This document shows, in pieces, positions 35,971 to 47,182 of a stretch of 64,000 bases of DNA. Source of the DNA: VXNE01 sp963665455 (GTDB lineage Bacteria > Pseudomonadota > Gammaproteobacteria > Pseudomonadales > Azotimanducaceae). A model generated the notes under the pieces. That model was not told the DNA's origin. It did not search any database and was given only the letters and a program-made list of their open reading frames with translations. Numbering within the stretch: the first letter of the stretch is position 1; every line of letters starts with the position of its first letter. The DNA lies in contig OY762279.1 of the NCBI GenBank assembly GCA_963665455.1, forward strand, positions 1,364,001 to 1,428,000, written 5' to 3'. The translations under genes and the position numbers were made by a program.

Positions 35971-36702
35971 ATGCGAGCGGCCCTTGTGGTCGGAGCGACT
36001 TCGGACATCGGCAGGGCGATAGCGCGGCGACTCTCCGACGAGGTCGGGTGCCTGCAGCTTGCCGGACGGGATGTGGACCGGCTGGAGCAGGAGGCCGAGA
36101 ACCTCTCGGGCGGTGGCGCCGAGAGGGTCTCCGTGCATCGCTGCGACGTGCTTGCGGACGATGGCGGGGCCTCCTTGCTCGACGCGCTCGATCCGCTCCC
36201 CGACCTCGCCGTCTGCGTCGTCGGGGGCGCGGGGGACCAGCGGGAAGCCGAGCGGGACCCACGCGTGGGCGAGGCTACGATGCGCACGAACTATTTGGGC
36301 CCCGCCCTGCTGCTCGGCGCCTTGGCGGAACGATTCGCGGCCCGTGGCTCGGGTGTGATTGTCGGCATCGGCTCCGTGTCGGGGGAGCGTGGGCGACGCT
36401 CGAACTACGTCTACGGTTCGGCCAAGGCCGGGTTCACGGCTTTCCTCTCGGGACTTCGGCACCGCCTTGCGGACAGCGGCGTACACGTCGTGACGGTGAA
36501 GCCGGGATGGGTCCGCTCGGGAAACGACCAAGGGGGGCGTCGGGTGCCGTGGCTGACGGCGGAACCGGACGACGTCGCCGAAGCGGTGTGGCGTGCGGTG
36601 CGGGCACGCAGGAACGTCGTCTACGTGCGCGGGCGGTGGCGCGTCGTCATGGCCTTGGTGCGGGCGATTCCCGAACCGCTGTTCAAGCGGCTGCCTCTGT
36701 GA
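35971..36702 (+). CDS. short-chain dehydrogenase/reductase (DecRed/SDR)
   Basis: A 243-residue classical SDR. The nucleotide site is VVGATSDIGRAIARRL, catalytic residues lie in VGIGSVSGERGRRSNYVYGS-AKAG (Ser, Tyr, Lys) and VTVKPGWVRSGN follows, as in oxidoreductases that reduce or oxidise alcohols and ketones. A hydrophobic tail (VVMALVRAIPEPLFKRLPL) may contact the membrane. The start at 35971 has GGAGG 6 bp upstream. It is 70 bp ahead of the Baeyer-Villiger monooxygenase; together they could convert an alcohol to a ketone and then to an ester or lactone (inference). Confidence 0.9.
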   Translation: MRAALVVGATSDIGRAIARRLSDEVGCLQLAGRDVDRLEQEAENLSGGGAERVSVHRCDVLADDGGASLLDALDPLPDLAVCVVGGAGDQREAERDPRVGEATMRTNYLGPALLLGALAERFAARGSGVIVGIGSVSGERGRRSNYVYGSAKAGFTAFLSGLRHRLADSGVHVVTVKPGWVRSGNDQGGRRVPWLTAEPDDVAEAVWRAVRARRNVVYVRGRWRVVMALVRAIPEPLFKRLPL

Positions 36703-36772
36703 GCCTTGATTTCGGCAACCCTCGGCGTTCTACAATAGGCGGTTCCACCGAGCATTGTAGGAAGCTACTCGA

Positions 36773-38584
<1,812 letters not shown>

Positions 38585-39482
38585 AGAGCCCGGCCGACCC
38601 CGCGCCGCCAGCACGGGCGGCGTCGGGGCGCTCTTGTGGGCCGTCGGCGTCGTGTTGGCCGCGTCCGCCTTCGGCTACGAGACGGACCCGTACACCAAGC
38701 GCCACCTCGACATCGCCGACAGCACGGCGGTGCTCGACCGGGAGGTGAACGCGGCCCTCGACCAGATCGTGGCGTCCTGGAAGGGCGGCGAGGACGAGTG
38801 GCGCTTCATCAGGGCGATGCACCGCAAGCTCGGCGGCCCCTGGCCGATCGACCGCCTCGAGCGATGGGCGATGCGTTCCGACGAAGTGGAGCGCCTTCCG
38901 GTCACCCGCCGCGAATCGCTATACGGCCAACTCTCCGTGCGCGCCACGCGCACGGCCCGGTTCTTCGGCCTCGGACCCAACATCAAGGTCAACGGCGTGC
39001 TCATCGGCACGGACAAGATCGGGCACTTCTTCTCGCAGGGACGCAAGTTCTACCGCCGCTACCTGCGCAGCGGCGACGAGGCCAAGGCCGCGCGCCGCGC
39101 CGTCATGACCGAGCATCTGCTCTTCGGGCGTCTCCTGACCGGCAGCTTCTCGAACGCCGATCTGGTCGCCAACTACGAGGGCTATCGGTTCCATCGAGGC
39201 TTGTTCCACGACGGTGCGGTGGGCCGCCGTCCGGCGCTGATGGCTTGGCGGAACGGCCGCCCGGAACGCATGCGGGACTTCACCTGGGCCGACCACGTCA
39301 ACGACTTCTGGGACGAGGCCCTGAACCCGAACGCGTATTCCCGGACGATGGGACGCCACATGGCGAGGTGGCTGTTGGGGCACTGCGAGGTGTATCGGGC
39401 GTATCCCGAGCGCTTCGCGGTGCGCGATGCGGACGGGCTGTTCGAGCGCTACCAGCACATCGGGCTGATTGACACGCGGGAG

Positions 39483-39830
39483 CTACGGCCCGAGGTGTTC
39501 TTTCCGCGGCACTGTGGCTTTGTCGCGGAGGGGGGCGCGTCGCCGGCGTTGGGGTCTGCGGTTGCGGGGCGGGCGCCTTAGAGCTACGGGCCGACGCTGC
39601 ACTCGCCGCTCGCGGTGGGCGCCCAAGCAGGTGGTCACCGTGTGCCCTCGCAGGCAGAAGACGATGCCGTTGGTGGTGATCTTGCACTTGGCGCCACCAC
39701 CAAACTCCACTAAGCGTCTCGCACCCTGCGAGTCGAGGGTCCGAACGATCACTTGGCGGACGCCTTCCAAATCCCATCCCAGTACGCGTTCCAGATATCG
39801 GACGAGCGCGTGGTCGGTTATCTTGATCAT
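39483..39830 (-). CDS. small basic protein, Xre partner (RelE/phage-like)
   Basis: A 115-residue protein whose conserved-looking part is the first 70 residues: MIKITDHALVRYLERVLGWD, LEGVRQVIVRTLDSQGARRL and GAKCKITTNGIVFCLRGHTV. I recognise the HALxRYLERV opening from small phage or island proteins of unknown function. The last 45 residues are very Arg/Pro-rich and lie antisense to the end of the exported-protein gene, so the original stop may have been lost. Its ATG overlaps the stop of the double-HTH Xre gene by 4 bp, indicating a two-gene unit. Confidence 0.6.
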   Translation of the reverse strand: MIKITDHALVRYLERVLGWDLEGVRQVIVRTLDSQGARRLVEFGGGAKCKITTNGIVFCLRGHTVTTCLGAHRERRVQRRPVALRRPPRNRRPQRRRRAPLRDKATVPRKEHLGP

Positions 39831-41140
39831 GGCGAGCCTTCGCTTGTGTCTAAACCGTGGAGCGATTCCTCCGTCAACGGCTCGACCTTCTCATCTTCTT
39901 CCGTTTGTCCCGACCTGTCGGGACCGTCGTTAGCCTTGTCCAGCCTGACCTTCTTGGACATCTCCTCTAACCAGGACTCCCGCCGCTCGAGCTCTTGCCG
40001 CACCTCGTCGCTCAAATGGTCTTCAAGCCATTTGACACGCGATTCCACCGCCTCTGTTTCGAACAGCGTGCGAGGCATCTTGGATAGCTGGGCGTCGCCG
40101 AACGCCAAGGCCCAGCGGGCGTGCTTCGATCCGGCCGTGAGCTCCGTCAACTCGGCCCCACAGACTTGATACGGTTCTGCGCCCCAGATTTCGTCCGGCA
40201 AGTCCAATCCGACGACGGATTCCGACTCCGTCGGCCAAAAGTCGACGATCCCCTGCACGGCAAGATCATCGGCCAGTTTGCATAGGTAGTCGGAGAACGG
40301 AGTTACTTCGTCGAGGTCGCCCCCGAAGTTCATCCGGGCCCAATCGTCGTCACGGACTTGGCGACCGAGCAGATCCGCGGACTCGATGGACTCGCTTTCC
40401 AAGGCTACGCCGTAGTCGACATCGACGAGATAGTGCGTGAAATAGAGTTGGCTCCCTCCGTCGCTGAGTTCGCGTAGTCGCCTTGCGGCCTCTTCCGCTT
40501 CATCGAGCCTCTTGCGTCGCCATGCGAGGCAGCCCTCGGCGAGTAGCGCGAACAGGAGTGGGGCGAGTTGGATGATCTGAGCCCGGGTCGGACCATATCG
40601 GAGGCTAATCAGGTCATAGGCGAGTCGAAGCTGGGTAGACATGCCGACGGAAGTCCGCATGGGTTCGATGCCTGTGTTCGGCTCGGATGGCGCCTTGGCT
40701 GTGAGCTTGGAGAGCGTCTCTTGGTCAGTGCCAAGAGCCTTGGCCAAGTCCTCCGCCTTGGTGGACTCGATCATCTTGGCGGAGGACTCAAGTCCGGCTA
40801 TCAGGCGCTCCCGTAGGCCGGACTCTTCGGCCAGCTTGGCGCGAGTCATTCCCTGCTGTTCTCGAAGTGCGCGCAGGACCTGGGGGTGAACGCCCGAACC
40901 GGTCGAGTCCTCGTCGAGGCCATCGGGAAGAGGGGCCTCCCCGGTCACTACGTCGGGTGTCAGGTCGAACGCTTTGGCCAATCGGTGCAAGTTGACTTCT
41001 CGAACTCCGTAAGGGCCATCGCTCGCCTCTATGCGGGCGATCGTGCGCACAGAGACCTTCGAGGCTGCATGCAACGCTTGGCGAGACAGGCCCTTCAGCT
41101 TACGAAGCTGGATCAGGCGTTTCGGATCGATGTAGGGCAT
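39827..41140 (-). CDS. Xre-family regulator with two HTH domains
   Basis: A 437-residue protein. HTH 1 is RLIQLRKLKGLSRQALHAAS-KVSVRTIARIEAS (about 8-40); a second, similar HTH is VLRALREQQGMTRAKLAEES-GLRERLIAGLESS (about 82-116). The remaining 300 residues are acidic and helical, with no recognised enzyme motif (YDLISLRYGPTRAQIIQLAP, LRELSDGGSQLYFTHYLVDV). A large C-terminal domain behind Xre HTHs is a frequent design of phage or TA-like regulators. It is followed, with a 4-bp overlap, by the small gene at 39483. Direct repeats upstream may be its operator. Confidence 0.8.
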   Translation of the reverse strand: MPYIDPKRLIQLRKLKGLSRQALHAASKVSVRTIARIEASDGPYGVREVNLHRLAKAFDLTPDVVTGEAPLPDGLDEDSTGSGVHPQVLRALREQQGMTRAKLAEESGLRERLIAGLESSAKMIESTKAEDLAKALGTDQETLSKLTAKAPSEPNTGIEPMRTSVGMSTQLRLAYDLISLRYGPTRAQIIQLAPLLFALLAEGCLAWRRKRLDEAEEAARRLRELSDGGSQLYFTHYLVDVDYGVALESESIESADLLGRQVRDDDWARMNFGGDLDEVTPFSDYLCKLADDLAVQGIVDFWPTESESVVGLDLPDEIWGAEPYQVCGAELTELTAGSKHARWALAFGDAQLSKMPRTLFETEAVESRVKWLEDHLSDEVRQELERRESWLEEMSKKVRLDKANDGPDRSGQTEEDEKVEPLTEESLHGLDTSEGSP

Positions 41141-41549
41141 GCGTTTGCCTCCCGCGTCTGTCTGAGCCGCAACTTTATGTCCTGTAAATTGTGCGAAGCA
41201 ATAGACAAAGGCATGCCAATTTGGATTCCACAGTGAAGAGTTATGTCCTGAACTGGCAAGTAGGCCCAATGGACGCGAGCACCGCAGCGGACTTGTCCAC
41301 CTCGTGGACGGCGCGTGCAGCCTCGTGGTGGCGCGACCATCCGGATGGCGAAACGGCTTGTGCGGGCCGCGCTGGCGAACATCCGTGAGGCCCAAAGCGA
41401 CCAGAATCGAGATGAGCCGGCTTGGGTGGCGTCGCGCGGGCGGCGCTTGTCGCCGCACCGGGCACGAGGATGGACGATCATCGTGGCACGGTAGGATCCG
41501 TCGGGCGTGTGCTACGCTTGATTGGCCACGAGACGAGATGGAGGACGTT
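41141..41549. other. gene-poor region between Xre gene and antitoxin-like gene
   Basis: This is the longest stretch without a supported gene. It holds a direct repeat of TTATGTCCTG, a stretch at 41291-41327 that resembles the 3' end of hicA (42011 onward, about 30 of 37 bases), and a 49-codon frame (41345-41494, MAKRLVRAALANIREAQSDQ) that I cannot assign. It probably contains promoters of both flanking genes and decayed TA remains. Confidence 0.5.
41175..41250. promoter_or_regulatory. direct repeat upstream of the Xre gene, possible operator
   Basis: The decamer TTATGTCCTG occurs at 41175-41184 and again at 41241-41250, 66 bp apart, 35 and 101 bp upstream of the Xre start. On the Xre sense strand it reads CAGGACATAA. 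An autoregulatory site is plausible but unproven. Confidence 0.35.
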
Positions 41550-41768
41550 GTGGCAGAACAGATCATCGTGTCGGTCGATACCGACGTTGCCAACTCCTAC
41601 CGTTCCGCTTCAAACAGCGACCGTCGCAAGCTGGACGCGCTCGTCAATCTCCGCCTGCGCGAGGCGACCGAGTCGCGCAGGTCACTCCAACAGGTCATGC
41701 GTGAGGTCGGCCGGAACGCGCGGCGGCGCGGCCCTCATGCCCGATATCCTGAAGTCGATTCTCGATGA
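41550..41768 (+). CDS. small antitoxin-like protein, C-terminus frameshifted
   Basis: A 72-residue product whose first 61 residues (MAEQIIVSVDTDVANSYRSA, then DRRKLDALVNLRLREATES) match a family of short presumed antitoxins that I recall ending RGLTPEILxSILDD. Here the frame runs on as RRRGPHARYPEVDSR, while the +1 frame reads LMPDILKSILDDA and stops at 41775. One extra C in GGCCC (41730-41734) explains this. GTG 41550 is preceded by GGAGG at 5 bp. No toxin gene is adjacent on this strand. The N-terminal domain could remain functional. Confidence 0.6.
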   Translation: MAEQIIVSVDTDVANSYRSASNSDRRKLDALVNLRLREATESRRSLQQVMREVGRNARRRGPHARYPEVDSR

Positions 41769-41790
41769 CGCGTGAACTGCCCTCTTGCTG

Positions 41791-42012
41791 CTAGGCAACT
41801 TCCCGCATGGGACGAGTCAGCGGTTCCGGAAGGGTCCGCTCGGATTGTTCCAATTCCGTCAGCACTTCATCGACGACGGTACAAAGCTCGTCATAGAGGC
41901 GTACGGGGTCAGAGCCGTGAATCCCGGTGATGACGTCCGGGCAGCGCCCTAGGTAGACGTCATCCTGATCGCTCCATTCAATCCACTTGTGGTATCGGTC
42001 GCTCGGTCTCAC
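41791..42012 (-). CDS. hicB: HicB-like antitoxin
   Basis: A 73-residue protein with a HicB-type core: YHKWIEWSDQDDVYLGRCPD followed by VITGIHGSDPVRLYDELCTV, a degraded RNase-H-like fold. It lacks a clear C-terminal DNA-binding domain. GTG 42012 overlaps the hicA stop (GTGA), the standard toxin-then-antitoxin order of HicAB. It would neutralise HicA. Confidence 0.82.
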   Translation of the reverse strand: MRPSDRYHKWIEWSDQDDVYLGRCPDVITGIHGSDPVRLYDELCTVVDEVLTELEQSERTLPEPLTRPMREVA

Positions 42013-42212
42013 TTGTCTACCTCCTGGACGGCGCGTCCAACCTGCTGCTCCTGATATGGCTTCGCGTCGTCACCAAGCCTGCCGCTCACCGTCACTGCGC
42101 CCCGAAAACCGGGATGCATGAACTTCCGGTGAGAGCCCTTGCCTCCGGCCTTGACCTCCACGAACCCTGCCGTTCGCAGGTCATCGAGTAGCTGCCGTAC
42201 CTTGCGCGGCAT
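42009..42212 (-). CDS. hicA: HicA-like mRNA interferase toxin
   Basis: A 67-residue toxin of the double-stranded RNA-binding fold. MPRKVRQLLDDLRTAGFVEV is followed by KAGGKGSHRKFMHPG, with the catalytic His in GSHRKF, and by VTVSGRLGDDAKPYQ. HicA cleaves mRNA independently of ribosomes. ATG 42212 begins at the conserved part; an ATG at 42224 is 4 codons upstream. Confidence 0.87.
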   Translation of the reverse strand: MPRKVRQLLDDLRTAGFVEVKAGGKGSHRKFMHPGFRGAVTVSGRLGDDAKPYQEQQVGRAVQEVDK

Positions 42213-42296
42213 GATGGCTCGCACGCGTTCCCGCCTAGGTGCTGAGACTATCGTATTGTCGTGCGTCTAGCAGCGGCAAACGCGCTTCGGCAGGCC

Positions 42297-44237
<1,941 letters not shown>

Positions 44238-44253
44238 CGTGGCAGCTCGCGCG

Positions 44254-45864
44254 CTACATCCGGAAGATGCCGAACCGGCTCGGCTCGACGTCGAGTTCGC
44301 GGGTCGCCATGGTGAGGGCCAGGCCGACGACGCGGCGCGTGTCGACGGGATCGATGACGCCGTCGTCCCACAGGCGCGCGCTCGCGAAGTACGGATGGCC
44401 CTCGTGTTCGTACTGCTCGCGGATACCGTCCATGAAGGCACCGCGCTCCTCGTCGGGCCATTCCTGCCCCCGTGCCGCCATGCCGTCGCCGCGCACGGTG
44501 GCGAGGACGTGGGCCGCCTGTTCGCCGCCCATCACGGAGATGCGTGCGTTCGGCCACGTCCACAGCATGCGGGCGCCGTAGGCCCGGCCGCACATGGCGT
44601 AGTTGCCCGCGCCGAACGAACCGCCGATGACCACCGTGAACTTCGGCACCTTGGCGCACGCGACCGCGGTGACCATCTTCGCGCCGTCCTTCGCGATCCC
44701 CTGGTTCTCGTACTTCTGCCCGACCATGAAGCCGGTGATGTTCTGCAGGAAGAGCAGGGGCACGCCGCGGCGGTCCGCGAGCTGGATGAAGTGCGCACCC
44801 TTGAGGGCGGATTCGGAGAAGAGGATGCCGTTGTTCGCGAGGATGCCGACCGGAACGCCGAAGATGCGGGCGAAGCCGCATACGAGGGTGTCGCCGTAGA
44901 GTTGCTTGAACTCGTGGAAGTCCGAGCCGTCCACCAGCCGGGCGATCACCTCCCGCACGTCGTAGGGGGTGCGGGTGTCGCTGGGTAGCACGCCGTAGAG
45001 CTCTTCGGCGGCGTATGCGGGTTCGCGGGCGTCCGCGACATCAACGGTGCGGCGGTAGCGCACGTGACTCGCCGCGACGGCCTCCCGGGCGAGCGCCAGG
45101 GCGTGCTCGTCGTTCTCGGCGAGATAGTCCGTGACGCCGGAGATGCGCGAGTGGACCTCGCCGCCGCCCAAGCTCTCCGCGTCGACTTCCTCGCCGGTGG
45201 CGGCCTTCACCAAGGGCGGCCCCCCGAGGAAGATCGTGCCCTGGTTGCGCACGATGATCGCCACGTCGCACATGGCCGGGACGTACGCCCCGCCCGCCGT
45301 ACACGAGCCCATGACCACGGCCAGTTGCGGGATGCCGGCGGCGGAGAGGTTCGCCTGGTTGTAGAAGATGCGGCCGAAGTGGTCCTTGTCCGGGAAGACG
45401 CCGGATTGCATCGGCAGGAACGCCCCGCCGGAGTCCACGAGATAGATGCACGGCAATCCGTTCTCGAGGGCGATCTCCTGGGCGCGCAGGTGCTTCTTCA
45501 CCGTGATCGGATAGTACGTGCCGCCCTTCACCGTTGCGTCGTTGGCGACGACCACGCACTCCGTCCCCGACACCCGGCCGATGCCGGTGACGATCCCGCC
45601 GCCGGGGATGTGGTCCTCGTAGAGCTCGTGGCCGCCGAGTTGGCCGATCTCCAGGAAGGGCGAACCTTGGTCGAGCAGGGTGCGCACCCGGTCTCGGGGC
45701 AAGAGCTTGCCGCGCCCCGTGTGCCGCTTGCGCGAGCGTTCGTCGCCCCCTTGGGCGAGGGTCTCGACGAGCTCCCGGAGCTGGTGGCTCAGGGCGCGGT
45801 GGTGTTCGGTGTTGGCCTGAAAGGACGGGTCGCGGACGTCGACCTTCGACCGCAGGATCGCCAT
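44254..45864 (-). CDS. mccB: acyl-CoA carboxylase, carboxyltransferase beta subunit (3-methylcrotonyl-CoA type)
   Basis: A 536-residue carboxyltransferase that moves CO2 from carboxybiotin to the acyl-CoA. It shows ARGKLLPRDR-like GRGKLLPRDRVRTLLDQGSP, VSGTECVVVANDATVKGGTY-YPITVKKHLRAQEIA, CTAGGAYVPAMCD and FLQNITGFMVGQKYENQGIA, as in MCC beta subunits. It is the first gene of the mccBA unit. The isovaleryl-CoA dehydrogenase and AtuC/HMG-CoA-lyase partners that usually accompany it are absent; instead it is flanked by toxin-antitoxin genes. AT-rich palindromes lie 108-161 bp upstream. Confidence 0.93.
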   Translation of the reverse strand: MAILRSKVDVRDPSFQANTEHHRALSHQLRELVETLAQGGDERSRKRHTGRGKLLPRDRVRTLLDQGSPFLEIGQLGGHELYEDHIPGGGIVTGIGRVSGTECVVVANDATVKGGTYYPITVKKHLRAQEIALENGLPCIYLVDSGGAFLPMQSGVFPDKDHFGRIFYNQANLSAAGIPQLAVVMGSCTAGGAYVPAMCDVAIIVRNQGTIFLGGPPLVKAATGEEVDAESLGGGEVHSRISGVTDYLAENDEHALALAREAVAASHVRYRRTVDVADAREPAYAAEELYGVLPSDTRTPYDVREVIARLVDGSDFHEFKQLYGDTLVCGFARIFGVPVGILANNGILFSESALKGAHFIQLADRRGVPLLFLQNITGFMVGQKYENQGIAKDGAKMVTAVACAKVPKFTVVIGGSFGAGNYAMCGRAYGARMLWTWPNARISVMGGEQAAHVLATVRGDGMAARGQEWPDEERGAFMDGIREQYEHEGHPYFASARLWDDGVIDPVDTRRVVGLALTMATRELDVEPSRFGIFRM

Positions 45865-45971
45865 GGATGGAGGACTCCGCTGGTGCGGCGGCAGTGTCGC
45901 AAGGCGCGGACGGCAAGACAACCTGCCGGCGGGGCGGGCGATGGCGGGGCGTTGCCGCCGGCTTGATTCGG

Positions 45972-46025
45972 ACTTTTATGCGCGAAAAGGTACGTCAATG
46001 GAATACTTTTATGCGCATAAAAGTA
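45972..46025. promoter_or_regulatory. AT-rich palindrome pair upstream of mccB
   Basis: A perfect 22-bp palindrome occupies 46004-46025 (arm TACTTTTATGC). A second, imperfect copy at 45972-45993 begins ACTTTTATGC and reads GCGAAAAGGT instead of GCATAAAAGT in its other half. The centres are 33 bp apart, about three helical turns. This strongly suggests a dimeric regulator's operator in the mccB upstream region or between it and the RES toxin gene. Confidence 0.6.
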
Positions 46026-46086
46026 CGGGATGATGGACTCTCGGGCTGTATGGGACTGCATACCTCCTGATGACCCCTTGGTGCCG

Positions 46087-46533
46087 TCATCGCTTCAACA
46101 GTCGCTTGTCGAGCACGAAGGGCAGCACGTCGCCGTGCGTGACCAATGAGGCGAAGTCCGGGTAGTCGGGGTTGAGTACGACGTTACGCTCAAGGGGCAG
46201 GACGAAACTGGCGACGCTGAATCCGAGGACGCCGGCCGCGCCCAACCTCTCGTCTCCCAACGCCACAGTACCGCGCGGTAGGCGTTCATCCTCAAGATGC
46301 TCGATCATGTCGTCGGGCGCGTCGATCTCCAAAAATCGGTAGTCGGGGAGCATAGCCACTCGCGGCGCGTGGACCAGAATTTCTAGGGCGGCGAGGGACA
46401 GTGTGCTCGCGCAGTAGACCGCTCGCACACCGGGAGAGTTGAAACGACCGCCCCATTGGCGGGCACCCTCTCCACTCAGCATGGTCTCGGCGTTCGGCGC
46501 ATGTCTCGCCTTTGCGACGCGAAAGACTTTCAT
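46087..46533 (-). CDS. RES-domain toxin
   Basis: A 148-residue RES-family toxin, named for conserved Arg, Glu and Ser. It opens MKVFRVAKARHAPNAETMLS with the Arg, continues GEGARQWGGRFNSPGVRAVY and SLAALEILVHAP with the Glu. RES toxins (ParT/MbcT type) degrade or modify NAD+ or ADP-ribosylate metabolic enzymes. It follows its Xre/ParS-like antitoxin gene on the same strand, but with an unusual 124-bp gap. The Shine-Dalgarno upstream is weak. Confidence 0.87.
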   Translation of the reverse strand: MKVFRVAKARHAPNAETMLSGEGARQWGGRFNSPGVRAVYCASTLSLAALEILVHAPRVAMLPDYRFLEIDAPDDMIEHLEDERLPRGTVALGDERLGAAGVLGFSVASFVLPLERNVVLNPDYPDFASLVTHGDVLPFVLDKRLLKR

Positions 46534-46657
46534 TGGGCACTTGTTGAATCCGGTGGCTGCGCGAGAGAAGGCAGTGGCTGCAAATGTTGTTCCGTTGCCT
46601 CCGGTGGAGACGAATCCGGCGAGAATCGGGGGAAGTGCCGCCTCTGGCGCAAGGCGT

Positions 46658-47101
46658 TCAGGTCGGAATGCCGTGCTCCAACCTGCCGATCAGCCGAGTC
46701 ACGTCCCGAGCGCCGAATTCGGTGGTTGCGTGATCCATCGGCGTCTCGCCACCCAGCGCCGGCGCGGGCGTCCGCAGCCACTGCGCGGCGGCCCCCTCGT
46801 CCCCGAGGAGGTCGGTGGCCCGCTGGAACAGGTCTGCGTAGCGCACAACGCGGTCGGACTCTTCGGCGGATAGGCAACCCTTGGCGCGGCGTCGCGCGTA
46901 GGTCTGCTTGGATAGCTTGAGCCAACGCTGAAGTGAGGCGGACGTGACTTGCAGGCGTTCCGCCAGGCCGTCTACCGCGTCCACCGGTAGTCCTTCCCGG
47001 ACCGTCTCGACGGTGACCCCATGGGGTTGCCTGAGAATGGAGGCCAAGGTGGATATGTCCTGACGGGAGCTACCCTTGGATCGGCTGTTCGTGGCAGGCA
47101 T
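46658..47101 (-). CDS. Xre/ParS/MbcA-type antitoxin
   Basis: A 147-residue antitoxin of the Xre-like/DUF2384 family. An HTH-like region (AERLQVTSASLQRWLKLSKQ, residues 46-65) is followed by the toxin-binding tail RVVRYADLFQRATDLLGDEG and ALGGETPMDHATTEFGARDV, the latter being the typical DUF2384 sequence. It ends VTRLIGRLEHGIPT. An inverted repeat 20 bp upstream is the probable operator. It pairs with the RES toxin downstream. Confidence 0.87.
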   Translation of the reverse strand: MPATNSRSKGSSRQDISTLASILRQPHGVTVETVREGLPVDAVDGLAERLQVTSASLQRWLKLSKQTYARRRAKGCLSAEESDRVVRYADLFQRATDLLGDEGAAAQWLRTPAPALGGETPMDHATTEFGARDVTRLIGRLEHGIPT

Positions 47102-47120
47102 CGTGGGTGCCTATTCAAAT

Positions 47121-47139
47121 GGCACACTCATAGTGTACC
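47121..47139. promoter_or_regulatory. inverted repeat upstream of Xre/RES, probable operator
   Basis: Arms GGCACACT (47121-47128) and AGTGTACC (47132-47139), one mismatch and a 3-bp spacer, lie 20-38 bp before the antitoxin start, where TA operons usually autorepress. Confidence 0.45.
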
Positions 47140-47182
47140 AGATGGAAGACCGGGCAAGGTCTCACCGGCAGCGGGAGCGCGG

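Noticed and set aside
41345..41494. 49-codon frame beginning MAKRLVRAALANIREAQSDQ
   Set aside because: No ribosome site, no recognised family and located in decayed DNA; too weak to call.
45867..46070. 67-codon frame across the palindromes upstream of mccB
   Set aside because: Repeated FYAHKS-like words come from the repeated operator-like DNA, not from protein conservation.
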